64,000 nt of DNA from NCBI RefSeq assembly GCF_026342355.1, contig NZ_JAPEMV010000007.1:248001-312000 (forward strand). Direction: 5' to 3'. The notes under the pieces are model-generated. The model ran no database searches. It was not told the origin of the DNA and saw nothing but the letters and a program-made list of their open reading frames with translations. Shown here in pieces: positions 53,642 to 63,036 of the stretch. How positions within the stretch are numbered: the stretch's first letter is position 1; every line of letters begins with the position of its first letter. A program made the translations under genes and the position numbers. Source of the DNA: Streptomyces sp. NBC_00249 (GTDB taxonomy: Bacteria > Actinomycetota > Actinomycetes > Streptomycetales > Streptomycetaceae).

Positions 53642-55324
53642 CTACGCGTCGTAGAGGTCCGCCTTGCGCGGGGAGGGCTCCTGGATGAGGCCGCTCATGA
53701 TCGACGAGCGGTTGGTGAAGCGGTCGGTGTCCACGCCGTTCTCCTCCAGCACCTTGAAGGCCGCGGTGTGCACCGACCGCAGGACCGGGGCCACCGTGCG
53801 CAGGGCGTCGTCCGCCATGAAGCGGTGGCGCCACATCGAGCCGGCCCAGACGTGGCGCAGGCCGAAGGGTTCGGGCAGGACCAGCTTGCCGCCGAGGTAG
53901 TCCAGGAGCGGCGGGTACCAGGTCAGCGGGGCGCGTACGGCGAGGCGTACGACTTCCTGCGCGTCGACCAGCGGCAGCGGCCGTTCCACCGTCTCCCAGA
54001 AGCGGATGGACTTGGGTACCTCTATGACCGGGGCCTTGGACTTGGTGGTGAACAGGCCGTGGACCGGGCCGAGGGCGTGCGCGGTGACGTCCACGCGCAG
54101 GGTCTTGTAGAGCACGGTGACGGTGACCAGCATGGTGATGACGAGCTGGCCGTCCCACAGCGGGTACTGGATGCCGAGGTAGTGCCGGTTGCCGGCGCTG
54201 AACTGCTGCTCGTTGCAGATCCGGGTGATCTCGTGCGGCTTGACCTGGAAGGTGTCGACGTCCTCGCCGCTGGGGCGGGCCACCTCGCCGGCGCCCTCGC
54301 CGACGGGGGTGACGATCCAGTGCTGGATCTTGGCGGGCGGGAAGCCGCCGGTGTGCAGGGGGCCGCGCTCCAGCTTGCGCAGCTGGGTGTCGATCGCGCG
54401 TATGACGTCCCAGCTGCGGAAGGGGTGGATCTCCATGCCCTCGTTCTTGGGCGTGAGTTCCTCCGCCATCTGCCAGCTGCCCCAGCGGGTGCCCATGCCG
54501 AGGATGCCCTTGGGGCCGGCGTAGAAGACGGAGTTGCTGCGGTCCTCGGCGGTGAGCTTCGCCAGCTGGTGGCGCAGGTCCTCGCGGGCCTTCTCGTCGG
54601 GGTTGCCGGGCACGGCGTCGGGGATCTTGGCGGTGACGGAGCCGCCGCCGCCGAGGAGTCCGTCCCAGCGGGAGCGCATGTCGGCGGCGGTCCGCTCGCA
54701 GATCCGGCGGGCCAGGTACCAGCCCGCGACGGGGGCGACGATCGCGCCGAGGAGGTAGAGCTCCAGGACTCCGCTGCCGGGGGACCGGTGGAGCACCCGG
54801 TAGAGGAGGACGGCCGTGACGGCGGCGACGCCGACCAGCAGGGCGGTGCCGATCCAGGAGCTCTTCTTGCCCTCGCCCTTGGCCAGGGTCTTGCGCAGCT
54901 GGAAGAGGCCCAGCCAGAGGAGCAGGCCGGGGAGGAACAGCACCCCGCAGACCAGTGTGATCATGCGGAGCCTGCGGTCGCGTTCCTTGCGGATGCGGGA
55001 GGCGGCCAGGCAGTGCTCCACGACCGTCTGGGGGTCGGCGCCGAAGGACTGGATGAGGGGTTTGCGGGCGGCGCCCAGGGTGCGGGCCTCGACGGCGCGG
55101 CAGAAGGCCTCGCCGAGGCTGGGCTCGAAGAGGGAGATCTTGGGGTCCTTCACCGAGGCCGGGTGGTTCTCGCTGTTGGCCCCGAGTATGGAGGCGAGCT
55201 TGGTGTCCTTGCCGCCGTCGCGGTACGCGGCGGAGGCGAGTGCGTTGGTCGCGGCGGTCTGGCCGCCGCCACCCTGGAGTGGAATCTGTGCCCCGGGCCT
55301 GAAGTCGAAACCGTCGTCCGCCAC
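53642..55324 (-). CDS. Membrane protein of unknown function
   Basis: A 560-residue protein (GTG 55324 preferred because GGGGG lies 5 bases upstream; ATG 55336 also possible). N-terminal residues 1-110 are soluble and polar. Four hydrophobic helices follow (about 120-142, 157-178, 186-205 and a weaker one near 360-380, LVITMLVTVTVLYKTL). The soluble C-terminal part contains RFWETVERPLPLVDAQEV and HRFMADDALRTVAPVLRSVHTAAFKVLEENGVDTDRFTNRSSIM. No known family. It converges with the WHGG-ST-WP paralogue. Confidence 0.72.
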   Translation of the reverse strand: MADDGFDFRPGAQIPLQGGGGQTAATNALASAAYRDGGKDTKLASILGANSENHPASVKDPKISLFEPSLGEAFCRAVEARTLGAARKPLIQSFGADPQTVVEHCLAASRIRKERDRRLRMITLVCGVLFLPGLLLWLGLFQLRKTLAKGEGKKSSWIGTALLVGVAAVTAVLLYRVLHRSPGSGVLELYLLGAIVAPVAGWYLARRICERTAADMRSRWDGLLGGGGSVTAKIPDAVPGNPDEKAREDLRHQLAKLTAEDRSNSVFYAGPKGILGMGTRWGSWQMAEELTPKNEGMEIHPFRSWDVIRAIDTQLRKLERGPLHTGGFPPAKIQHWIVTPVGEGAGEVARPSGEDVDTFQVKPHEITRICNEQQFSAGNRHYLGIQYPLWDGQLVITMLVTVTVLYKTLRVDVTAHALGPVHGLFTTKSKAPVIEVPKSIRFWETVERPLPLVDAQEVVRLAVRAPLTWYPPLLDYLGGKLVLPEPFGLRHVWAGSMWRHRFMADDALRTVAPVLRSVHTAAFKVLEENGVDTDRFTNRSSIMSGLIQEPSPRKADLYDA

Positions 55325-55338
55325 CGCTGCCCCCATCG

Positions 55339-55414
55339 CCGTGCCACTGTGCTCTTTGCCGTACTGCTGTGCTGTCTTGCCGTGGTGCTGTTCTTCGTGC
55401 CGTGTTGTGCTTTT
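55339..55414 (-). repeat. Degenerate ~20-bp tandem repeats upstream of the 53642-55324 gene
   Basis: Read leftward, about four units share AGCACA and CACGGCA elements (for example GAACAGCACCACGGCAAG). The stretch is A-rich for this genome. The frame upstream of the start is open and would encode a Gln/His/Lys-rich segment, but it has no usable start codon. Confidence 0.45.
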
Positions 55415-55471
55415 GTCGCGCCGAAGAGCCTATCGGCGGAGTCCGCCCCATGGTCATGGGACAGGGAAATA

Positions 55472-55501
55472 CCGCCCACCGCAAGCTGGTTGGGTGGGCG
55501 G
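55472..55501 (-). terminator. Terminator after the EF-G-like gene
   Basis: On the minus strand CCGCCCACC pairs with GGTGGGCGG around a 12-nt loop, followed by TATTTCCC, 12 bases after the stop codon. Confidence 0.6.
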
Positions 55502-55512
55502 CACTCCGGACG

Positions 55513-57717
55513 CTATGTCAAATTGCTTCCCTTCTCTGCCTGTTCGCGCATCTTGTCCGCGAGGTGGGCGGGCATGGGTTCGTGCCGGGCGTAGGCGCGG
55601 CTGAAGCGGCCCGTGCCGTGCGACACGGAGCGCAGGTCCACGGCGTAGCGGCCGATCTCGAGCTCGGGGACCTCGGCCCGCACCCGGGTGCGGCCGGAGC
55701 CGGCCTGTTCGGTGCCGACGACGCGGCCGCGGCGGCCCGCGAGGTCGCTCATGACGGGGCCGACGTACTCGTCGGGGACCAGGACGTCGAGTTCGGCGAC
55801 GGGTTCCAGGAGGTGGATCGGGGTGTCGGCGGCGGCCTCGCGCAGGGCGAGGGCGCCGGCGGTCTGGAAGGCGGCGTCGGAGGAGTCCACCGAGTGCGCC
55901 TTGCCGTCGCGCAGGGTGATCCGTACGTCGACCAGCGGATGGCCGGCGGCGAGGCCGCGCGCGGCCTGGGCCCGTACGCCCTTCTCCACGGACGGGATGA
56001 ACTGGCGGGGCACCGCGCCGCCGACGACCTTGTCGACGAACTCGATGCCGCTGCCGGGCGGGAGCGGTTCGACCTCGATCTCGCAGATGGCGTACTGGCC
56101 GTGGCCGCCGGACTGCTTGACGTGGCGGCCGCGTCCGGCGGCCTTGGCTCCGAAGGTCTCGCGCAGGCTCACCCGGTGGGGGACCGGGTCGACCTGGACT
56201 CCGTAGCGGGTCCGCAGCCGCTCCAGTGCCACGTCCTGGTGGGCCTCGCCGAGGGACCACAGGACGAGCTGGTGGGTGTGCGGGTTCTGTTCCAGGCGCA
56301 TCGTGGGGTCCTCGGCGACGAGGCGGGCCAGTGCCTGGGAGAGCTTGTCCTCGTCGGCCTTGCTGTGGGCCTCGATGGCGAGGGGGAGCAGCGGTTGGGG
56401 CATGGCCCAGGGCTCCATCAGGAGCGGGGCGTCCTTGCCGGAGAGGGTGTCGCCGGTCTCGGCGCGGGTGAGTTTGGCCACGCAGGCGAGGTCGCCGGCG
56501 ATGCACGCGCCGAGGGTGCGCTGCTGCTTGCCGAAGGGGGAGGTGAGGGTGCCGATCCGTTCGTCGACATCGTGGTCCTCGTGTCCCCGGTCGGCCGGGC
56601 CGTGGCCGCTGACGTGGACCGTCTCCTCGGGGTGCAGGGTGCCGGAGAAGACGCGGACGAGGGAGACGCGGCCGACGTAGGGGTCGGAGGAGGTCTTGAC
56701 GACCTCCGCGAGGAGGGGGCCGGCCGGGTCGCAGGCGGCGGCGGGGCGGGGGGTGCCGTCGGGGGCGGTGACGGTGACGGGGGCCCGCTCCAGGGGGGTG
56801 GGGAAGCCGCCGGTGATGAGTTCGAGGAGTTCTACGGTGCCCAGGCCCTGGCGGGCGCCGTCGGTGGCGGGGGCGGCCATCAGGACGGGGTGGAAGGTGC
56901 CGCGGGCGACGGCCCGCTCGAGGTCGTCGACGAGGGTCTTGAGGTCGATGTCCTCGCCGCCGAGGTAGCGGTCCATGAGGCTCTCGTCCTCGCTCTCGGC
57001 GATGATCCCCTCGATGAGGCGGGAGCGGGCGCCGTCGATGAGGGCGAGCTCGGCGGGGTCCGGGTCGCGCTCGGCGCGTTCGCCGGAGGTGTAGTCGTGG
57101 ACGCGCCGGGAGAGCAGGCCGAGGAGGCCGGTGACGGGGGCGTGGCCGTCGGGGCCGGCGGGGCCGTGCAGGGGCAGGTAGAGCGGGATCACGGCGTCCG
57201 GGTCCTCGGCGCCGAACGTCTCACCGCACACGGCGGTCATCTGGGAGTAGTCGGCGCGGGCCGCCTCCAAATGGGTGACGACGATGGCCCGGGGCATGCC
57301 GACGGCCTCGCACTCGTCCCAGACCGTCCGGGTGGCTCCGTCGATCCCGTCGGAGGCGGAGACGACGAAGAGGGCCGCGTCCGCGGCGCGCAGGCCGGCC
57401 CTGAGTTCTCCGACGAAATCGGCGTATCCGGGGGTGTCCAGGATGTTGATTTTGATTCCGGCCCATTCGACGGGGACCAGGGACAGCTGGATGGAGCGCT
57501 GGCGGCGGTGCTCGATCTCGTCGTAGTCGGAGACGGCGGTGCCGTCCTCGACCCGGCCGGCCCGGTTCACGGCCCCGGCCGTCAGGGCCAGCGCCTCGAC
57601 GAGGGTGGTCTTACCGGCGCCGCTGTGGCCGACCAGCACGACGTTCCGTACGGAGGAGGGGCGGTCGGCCGTCAGTGCCCTGCCGGCGGCCCCGGCTTGG
57701 TGTGATGTGGCTCCCAT
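55513..57717 (-). CDS. EF-G-like GTPase (EF-G2)
   Basis: A 734-residue translation-factor GTPase. P-loop GHSGAGKT (30-37), G3 DTPGYADF (94-101), and the EF-G domains II-V including HVKQSGGHGQYAICEIEVEPLPPGSG. The G2 motif is RQRSIQLS (Ser instead of Thr) and the G4 position reads THLE rather than NKxD, so guanine specificity or GTPase activity may be altered. It is probably not the main elongation factor. ATG 57717 has AGGAGG upstream. EF-G2 proteins of actinomycetes are known with little ribosome-dependent GTPase activity. Confidence 0.88.
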   Translation of the reverse strand: MGATSHQAGAAGRALTADRPSSVRNVVLVGHSGAGKTTLVEALALTAGAVNRAGRVEDGTAVSDYDEIEHRRQRSIQLSLVPVEWAGIKINILDTPGYADFVGELRAGLRAADAALFVVSASDGIDGATRTVWDECEAVGMPRAIVVTHLEAARADYSQMTAVCGETFGAEDPDAVIPLYLPLHGPAGPDGHAPVTGLLGLLSRRVHDYTSGERAERDPDPAELALIDGARSRLIEGIIAESEDESLMDRYLGGEDIDLKTLVDDLERAVARGTFHPVLMAAPATDGARQGLGTVELLELITGGFPTPLERAPVTVTAPDGTPRPAAACDPAGPLLAEVVKTSSDPYVGRVSLVRVFSGTLHPEETVHVSGHGPADRGHEDHDVDERIGTLTSPFGKQQRTLGACIAGDLACVAKLTRAETGDTLSGKDAPLLMEPWAMPQPLLPLAIEAHSKADEDKLSQALARLVAEDPTMRLEQNPHTHQLVLWSLGEAHQDVALERLRTRYGVQVDPVPHRVSLRETFGAKAAGRGRHVKQSGGHGQYAICEIEVEPLPPGSGIEFVDKVVGGAVPRQFIPSVEKGVRAQAARGLAAGHPLVDVRITLRDGKAHSVDSSDAAFQTAGALALREAAADTPIHLLEPVAELDVLVPDEYVGPVMSDLAGRRGRVVGTEQAGSGRTRVRAEVPELEIGRYAVDLRSVSHGTGRFSRAYARHEPMPAHLADKMREQAEKGSNLT

Positions 57718-57877
57718 GGTGCTCGTGCCTCCTGGTGTCGCGGTGAGGAGGATGATCGGGGTCCTTCGAGCTTTGCACCGGCGTCACACTGCGTCCATAC
57801 GTCGTACCGGTGGCTGTCCGGAGTGTGACGGGTGCCCGGCGCGCGCATCGCGCGGCGCGAACCGGTGGGTGCGGGGC

Positions 57878-57905
57878 GTGACGGGCCCGGGGCGCTGGCT
57901 ACGAT
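57878..57905 (+). promoter_or_regulatory. Candidate promoter of the pgsA-patA-pimA operon
   Basis: GTGACG (57878-57883) and TACGAT (57900-57905) are 16 bases apart, about 55 bases before the pgsA start. Confidence 0.45.
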
Positions 57906-57959
57906 GGGCCAGCCGGTGGCCGTGGTGGCCGTGCGGCCCAGCGACCCTCCGGGAAGGCC

Positions 57960-58625
57960 ATGCTGAACAAGTACGCGCGTGCATTCTTCACGCGTGTTCT
58001 CACGCCGTTCGCCGCATTTCTCCTCCGTCGGGGGGTGAGCCCGGACGCGGTCACCCTCATCGGCACCGCCGGAGTGGTGGCGGGAGCGCTGGTCTTCTTC
58101 CCCAGGGGCGAGTTCTTCTGGGGCACGATCACCATCACCCTCTTCGTCTTCTCCGACCTGGTGGACGGGAACATGGCCCGCCAGGCCGGTACCTCCAGCC
58201 GCTGGGGCGCGTTCCTCGACTCGACGCTCGACCGGGTGGCCGACGCGGCCATCTTCGGCGGGCTCGCGCTCTGGTACGCGGGCTCCGGCCACGACAACGT
58301 GCTGTGCGCGGTGGCGATCTTCTGCCTGGCCAGCGGCCAGGTGGTCTCGTACACCAAGGCCCGCGGCGAGTCGATCGGGCTGCCCGTGGCCGTCAACGGC
58401 CTGATCGAGCGGGCCGAGCGGCTGGTGATCTCGCTCGTCGCCGCCGGCCTGTCCGGGCTGCAGATCTTCGGAGTCCCCTCGTGGATCGGGGTGCTGCTGC
58501 CGGTCGCGCTGTGGATCGTCGCCGTGGGCTCGCTGGTCACGATGGTCCAGCGGGTGGTCACGGTACGCCGGGAAGCGGCCGAGGCCGACGCGGCCGCCGC
58601 GCACGCGGAAGGTGGTGCGGCCTGA
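57960..58625 (+). CDS. pgsA: Phosphatidylinositol phosphate synthase
   Basis: Joins CDP-diacylglycerol and inositol phosphate to form PIP, the first step to phosphatidylinositol and its mannosides. The 221-residue membrane protein has about six helices and the complete CDP-alcohol phosphatidyltransferase motif DGNMAR..G...D...D (Asp69 to Asp91). ATG 57960 begins MLNKYARAF. It overlaps the next gene by one base and starts a three-gene lipid operon. Confidence 0.93.
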   Translation: MLNKYARAFFTRVLTPFAAFLLRRGVSPDAVTLIGTAGVVAGALVFFPRGEFFWGTITITLFVFSDLVDGNMARQAGTSSRWGAFLDSTLDRVADAAIFGGLALWYAGSGHDNVLCAVAIFCLASGQVVSYTKARGESIGLPVAVNGLIERAERLVISLVAAGLSGLQIFGVPSWIGVLLPVALWIVAVGSLVTMVQRVVTVRREAAEADAAAAHAEGGAA

Positions 58626-59527
58626 TGGGCACGGCACAGGACAAGCTGGTCGACGGCCTCTACGGACTGGGCTGGGCGGGCGTCAAGAAGCTCCCCGAGC
58701 CGGCCGCCGTGGCCCTCGGCCGCAAGATCGCGGACGTGGCCTGGAAGCGGCGCGGCAAGAGCGTGCTGCGCCTGGAGTCGAACCTGGCCCGGGTGGTGCC
58801 CGAGGCCACGCCCGAGCGGCTGCGCGAGCTGTCGCACGCGGGCATGCGTTCGTACATGCGCTACTGGATGGAGTCCTTCCGGCTGCCGGCGATGGACCCG
58901 AAGCGGTTCGCGCAGGACGTCCGGCTCGAGGACGACCACATCCTGATCGACGCGATCGCCTCCGGCCGCGGGGTCGTCGCCGCGCTGCCGCACCTGGCGA
59001 ACTGGGACCTGGCAGGGGCCTGGGTCACCGGCGGCCTGGGCGTCCCCTTCACCACCGTCGCCGAACGCCTCAAGCCGGAATCCCTGTACGACCGCTTCGT
59101 GGCCTACCGGGAGAGCCTGGGCATGGAGGTCCTGCCGCACAACGGCGGCGCCTCCTTCGGCACCCTCGCGCGCCGGCTGCGCTCCGGCGGCCTGATCTGC
59201 CTGGTCGCCGACCGGGACCTGTCGGCCTCCGGGGTCGAGGTGGACTTCTTCGGGTCGGCCGCCCGGATGCCCGCCGGGCCCGCGCTGCTGGCGCAGCAGA
59301 CCGGGGCGATCCTGCTGCCGGTCACCCTGTACTACGGCGACTCCCCGAAGATGTACGGCCGCGTCCACCCCGAGGTCCCGGTGCCCGAGGACGGGACGCG
59401 GACCGAGAAGACCGCGGCGATGACCCAGGCCGTGGCGGACGCCTTCGCGTGGGGGATCCGCGAGCACCCCGAGGACTGGCACATGTTGCAGCGCCTGTGG
59501 CTGGACGATCTGGAGGAGCGCCCGTAG
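58625..59527 (+). CDS. patA: Phosphatidylinositol mannoside acyltransferase
   Basis: Acylates a mannose of PIM at the inner leaflet. The 300-residue protein belongs to the LpxL/HtrB-like acyltransferases: ALPHLANWDLAG (HxxxxD-like catalytic segment) and LICLVADRDLSASGVEVDFFG. ATG 58625 shares its A with the pgsA stop. Immediately followed by the mannosyltransferase gene with a 1-base overlap, so the operon is translationally coupled. Confidence 0.92.
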   Translation: MGTAQDKLVDGLYGLGWAGVKKLPEPAAVALGRKIADVAWKRRGKSVLRLESNLARVVPEATPERLRELSHAGMRSYMRYWMESFRLPAMDPKRFAQDVRLEDDHILIDAIASGRGVVAALPHLANWDLAGAWVTGGLGVPFTTVAERLKPESLYDRFVAYRESLGMEVLPHNGGASFGTLARRLRSGGLICLVADRDLSASGVEVDFFGSAARMPAGPALLAQQTGAILLPVTLYYGDSPKMYGRVHPEVPVPEDGTRTEKTAAMTQAVADAFAWGIREHPEDWHMLQRLWLDDLEERP

Positions 59528-60699
59528 TGAAGATCGGCATCGTGTGCCCGTACTCGTGGGACGTCCCGGGCGGCGTCCAGTTCCACATCCGTGACCTGGC
59601 GGAACACCTGATCCGCAGCGGCCACGAGGTGTCGGTGCTGGCCCCGGCCGACGACGAGACCCCGCTGCCGCCCTACGTGGTCTCGGCGGGCCGGGCGGTG
59701 CCGGTGCCGTACAACGGGTCGGTGGCCCGGCTCAACTTCGGCTTCCTCTCGGCCGCCCGCGTACGCCGCTGGCTGCACGACGGGGTCTTCGACGTGATCC
59801 ACATCCACGAGCCGGCGTCCCCCTCCCTGGGGCTGCTGTCCTGCTGGGCGGCCCAGGGGCCGATCGTGGCCACCTTCCACACCTCGAACCCCCGCTCCCG
59901 CGCCATGATCGCGGCCTACCCGATCCTGCAGCCCGCGCTGGAGAAGATCAGCGCCCGGATCGCTGTCAGCGAGTACGCCCGGCGGACCCTGGTGGAACAC
60001 CTCGGCGGGGACGCCGTGGTCATCCCCAACGGCGTCGACGTGGACTTCTTCGCCCGGGCCGAGCCCAAGGCCGAGTGGGGCGGCCGCACCCTCGGCTTCA
60101 TCGGCCGCATCGACGAGCCCCGCAAGGGCCTGCCGGTGCTCATGGCGGCCTTCCCGAAGATCGTCGAGGAGTGCCCGGACGTACGCCTCCTGGTCGCCGG
60201 CCGCGGCGACGAGGAGGAGGCGGTCGCCTCCCTGCCCGCCGAGCTGCGCTCCAAGGTGGAGTTCCTCGGCATGGTCTCCGACGAGGACAAGGCGCGGCTG
60301 CTGCGCAGCGTCGACGTGTACGTCGCCCCCAACACCGGCGGCGAGAGCTTCGGGATCATCCTCGTCGAGGCCCTCTCGGCGGGCGCCGCGGTCCTCGCCT
60401 CGGACCTGGACGCCTTCGCCCAGGTCCTGGACCAGGGCGCGGCGGGGGAGCTCTTCGCGAACGAGGACGCCGCCTCGCTGGCGTCGGCGGCGGTCGCCCT
60501 GCTCCGGGACCCGGCCCGCCGCGCGGCCCTGAGCGCGCGCGGCTCCGCGCACGTGCGCCGCTTCGACTGGTCGACGGTCGGCGCGGACATCCTCGCGGTC
60601 TACGAGACCGTCACGGACGGCGCGGCCGCGGTGGCCACCGACGAACGGGTCCCGCTGCGCACCCGCCTCGGCTTCTCCCGCGACTCCTCGTCCTCCTGA
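59527..60699 (+). CDS. pimA: Phosphatidylinositol mannosyltransferase (PimA-like)
   Basis: Transfers mannose from GDP-mannose to phosphatidylinositol. The 390-residue GT4 (GT-B fold) enzyme begins KIGIVCPYSWDVPGGVQFHIRDLAEHL, typical of PimA, and has the donor-site NTGGESFGIILVEALSAGAAVLAS with the E-x7-E glutamates. GTG 59527 overlaps patA by one base. Order pgsA-patA-pimA matches the conserved PIM operon of actinomycetes. Confidence 0.93.
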   Translation: MKIGIVCPYSWDVPGGVQFHIRDLAEHLIRSGHEVSVLAPADDETPLPPYVVSAGRAVPVPYNGSVARLNFGFLSAARVRRWLHDGVFDVIHIHEPASPSLGLLSCWAAQGPIVATFHTSNPRSRAMIAAYPILQPALEKISARIAVSEYARRTLVEHLGGDAVVIPNGVDVDFFARAEPKAEWGGRTLGFIGRIDEPRKGLPVLMAAFPKIVEECPDVRLLVAGRGDEEEAVASLPAELRSKVEFLGMVSDEDKARLLRSVDVYVAPNTGGESFGIILVEALSAGAAVLASDLDAFAQVLDQGAAGELFANEDAASLASAAVALLRDPARRAALSARGSAHVRRFDWSTVGADILAVYETVTDGAAAVATDERVPLRTRLGFSRDSSSS

Positions 60700-60770
60700 G
60701 GGTGCCGGCGGCTCCGGACGCCTCCGGGGCCGCAGCGGCCGGTGCGCCGTAGCGGGTAGTGTCGCGGCCC

Positions 60771-61313
60771 GTGATCGAAAACCTTGTCTGGATCGCCGTG
60801 GCGCTGGGCGTCGTCGGCGTCTACCTCAGCTGGACCGCCGGGCGCCTCGACCGGCTGCACACCCGCATGGACGCAGCTCGGGCCGCGCTCGACGCGCAGC
60901 TCGTGCGCCGCGCGTCGGTGGTGCTGGAGGTGGCCACCTCGGGGGCCCTGGACCCCGCCTCCTCGCTCGTGCTGTACGAGGCCGCGCACGCGGCCCGGCA
61001 GGCCGAGGAGGAGCACCGGGAGGTGGCCGAGAGCGAGCTCAGCCAGGCGCTGCGCGCGGTGTTCGCGGACGCCGACCAGGTCGAGGTGCTGAAGGCGGCC
61101 CCGGGCGGCGAGGCGGCGGCCGAGGACCTCGCGGCGGCGGTGCGCCGGGTCCCGATGGCGCGCAGGTTCCTCAACGACGCGGTACGGGCCGCCCGCGCGC
61201 TGCGCAGGCATCGCAAGGTCCGCTGGTTCAGACTGGCCGGGCACGCGCCGTTCCCGCTCGCCTTCGAAATGGACGACGAGCCTCCGGTGGATCTTGCCGA
61301 CCGGCCCGCCTGA
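60771..61313 (+). CDS. LemA-like membrane-anchored protein
   Basis: A 180-residue protein with one N-terminal helix (IENLVWIAVALGVVGVYLSW) and then a long helical region RLDRLHTRMDAARAALDAQLVRRASVVLEVA, the LemA-type antiparallel coiled arrangement. The C-terminus is basic then acidic (RRHRKVRWFRLAGHAPFPLAFEMDDE). GTG 60771 is chosen; GTG 60759 is possible and neither has a good ribosome site. Function of LemA proteins is not established. It lies between the PIM operon and pdxS. Confidence 0.7.
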   Translation: MIENLVWIAVALGVVGVYLSWTAGRLDRLHTRMDAARAALDAQLVRRASVVLEVATSGALDPASSLVLYEAAHAARQAEEEHREVAESELSQALRAVFADADQVEVLKAAPGGEAAAEDLAAAVRRVPMARRFLNDAVRAARALRRHRKVRWFRLAGHAPFPLAFEMDDEPPVDLADRPA

Positions 61314-61460
61314 CGGAAACCAGGGCCGCCTGGGGCCGCCTAGGGCCGTGAGGGACAAGTCGAAGAGCCACTGGCTCCACATTGGCCCTTGCAGTGGACT
61401 GGTCGGTGGGGTTTTCTCAGCCAGGTAGTACCCCGTCTTCCTTCCGAGTGAGGTCAACCC

Positions 61461-62378
61461 GTGAGCACGCTTCCCACCTCTTCCCAGTCCGCTGAGTCGG
61501 CCATCGGCACCTCGCGCGTCAAGCGCGGCATGGCCGAGCAGCTCAAGGGCGGCGTGATCATGGACGTGGTCAACGCCGAGCAGGCGAAGATCGCCGAGGA
61601 CGCCGGCGCCGTGGCCGTCATGGCCCTGGAGCGGGTCCCCGCCGACATCCGCAAGGACGGCGGCGTCGCGCGCATGTCGGACCCGAACATGATCGAAGAG
61701 ATCATCGAGGCCGTCTCGATCCCCGTCATGGCCAAGTCCCGCATCGGCCACTTCGTCGAGGCCCAGGTGCTCCAGTCCCTCGGCGTCGACTACATCGACG
61801 AGTCCGAGGTCCTGACCCCGGCCGACGAGGTCAACCACTCCGACAAGTGGGCGTTCACCACCCCCTTCGTCTGTGGCGCCACCAACCTGGGCGAGGCCCT
61901 GCGCCGCATCGCCGAGGGCGCGGCCATGATCCGCTCCAAGGGCGAGGCCGGCACCGGCAACGTCGTCGAGGCCGTCCGCCACCTGCGCCAGATCAAGAAC
62001 GAGATCGCCCGCCTGCGCGGCTACGACAACAACGAGCTGTTCGCCGCCGCCAAGGAGCTGCGCGCCCCGTACGAGCTCGTCAAGGAAGTCGCCGAGCTCG
62101 GCAAGCTCCCGGTCGTGCTGTTCTCCGCCGGTGGCGTCGCCACCCCGGCCGACGCCGCCCTGATGCGCCAGCTCGGCGCCGAGGGCGTCTTCGTCGGCTC
62201 CGGCATCTTCAAGTCGGGCGACCCGGCCAAGCGCGCCGCCGCCATCGTGAAGGCCACCACCTTCTACGACGACCCGAAGATCATCGCGGACGCCTCCCGC
62301 AACCTGGGCGAGGCCATGGTCGGCATCAACTGCGACACCCTCCCCGAGTCCGAGCGCTACGCCAACCGCGGCTGGTAA
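61461..62378 (+). CDS. pdxS: Pyridoxal 5'-phosphate synthase, PdxS subunit
   Basis: Makes PLP from ribose 5-phosphate, glyceraldehyde 3-phosphate and ammonia. The 305-residue TIM-barrel protein has the conserved [37 protein letters not shown], the active lysines near [12 protein letters not shown] and the [15 protein letters not shown] loop. GTG 61461 starts it. pdxT follows after 7 bp. The 147-bp upstream spacer has no PdxR gene or site that I recognise. Confidence 0.97.
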   Translation: MSTLPTSSQSAESAIGTSRVKRGMAEQLKGGVIMDVVNAEQAKIAEDAGAVAVMALERVPADIRKDGGVARMSDPNMIEEIIEAVSIPVMAKSRIGHFVEAQVLQSLGVDYIDESEVLTPADEVNHSDKWAFTTPFVCGATNLGEALRRIAEGAAMIRSKGEAGTGNVVEAVRHLRQIKNEIARLRGYDNNELFAAAKELRAPYELVKEVAELGKLPVVLFSAGGVATPADAALMRQLGAEGVFVGSGIFKSGDPAKRAAAIVKATTFYDDPKIIADASRNLGEAMVGINCDTLPESERYANRGW

Positions 62379-62385
62379 GCACGTC

Positions 62386-62979
62386 ATGACGAACACCCCC
62401 GTGATCGGTGTCCTGGCTCTCCAGGGCGACGTACGGGAGCACCTGATCGCCCTGGCCGCGGCGGACGCCGTGGCCAGGCCGGTCCGGCGCCCCGAGGAGC
62501 TCGCCGAGGTCGACGCCCTGGTGATCCCCGGCGGCGAGTCCACGACCATGTCGAAGCTCGCCGTGCTGTTCGGCATGCTGGAGCCGCTGCGCGAGCGCGT
62601 GCGCGCCGGCATGCCCGTCTACGGCACCTGCGCGGGCATGATCATGCTCGCCGACAAGCTGCTGGACGGCCGTGACGACCAGGAGACGCTCGGCGGCATC
62701 GACATGATCGTCCGCCGCAACGCCTTCGGCCGCCAGAACGAGTCCTTCGAGGCGAAGATCGAGTTCGCGGGCATAGCGGGCGGACCGGTCGAGGGCGTCT
62801 TCATCCGCGCCCCGTGGGTCGAGTCGGTCGGCGCCTCGGCCGAGGTGCTCGCCACGCACGACGGCCACACCGTCGCCGTGCGCCAGGGCAACGTCCTCGC
62901 GACCTCGTTCCACCCCGAACTCACCGGCGACGATCGCGTCCACGCGTACTTCGTCGACATGGTGCGCGCGGGGCTGTAA
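62386..62979 (+). CDS. pdxT: Pyridoxal 5'-phosphate synthase glutaminase subunit
   Basis: Supplies ammonia from glutamine to PdxS. The 197-residue class I amidotransferase has [12 protein letters not shown], the nucleophile Cys82 in YGTCAGM and the FHPE motif with catalytic His near the C-terminus. ATG 62386 is 7 bp after pdxS, giving a tight operon; yebC follows after 57 bp. Confidence 0.97.
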   Translation: MTNTPVIGVLALQGDVREHLIALAAADAVARPVRRPEELAEVDALVIPGGESTTMSKLAVLFGMLEPLRERVRAGMPVYGTCAGMIMLADKLLDGRDDQETLGGIDMIVRRNAFGRQNESFEAKIEFAGIAGGPVEGVFIRAPWVESVGASAEVLATHDGHTVAVRQGNVLATSFHPELTGDDRVHAYFVDMVRAGL

Positions 62980-63036
62980 CGGCGTCCCGGTAGGATCTGA
63001 GGCGAACATTGTTGGTGACGCGAAGGAGACAGGCAG

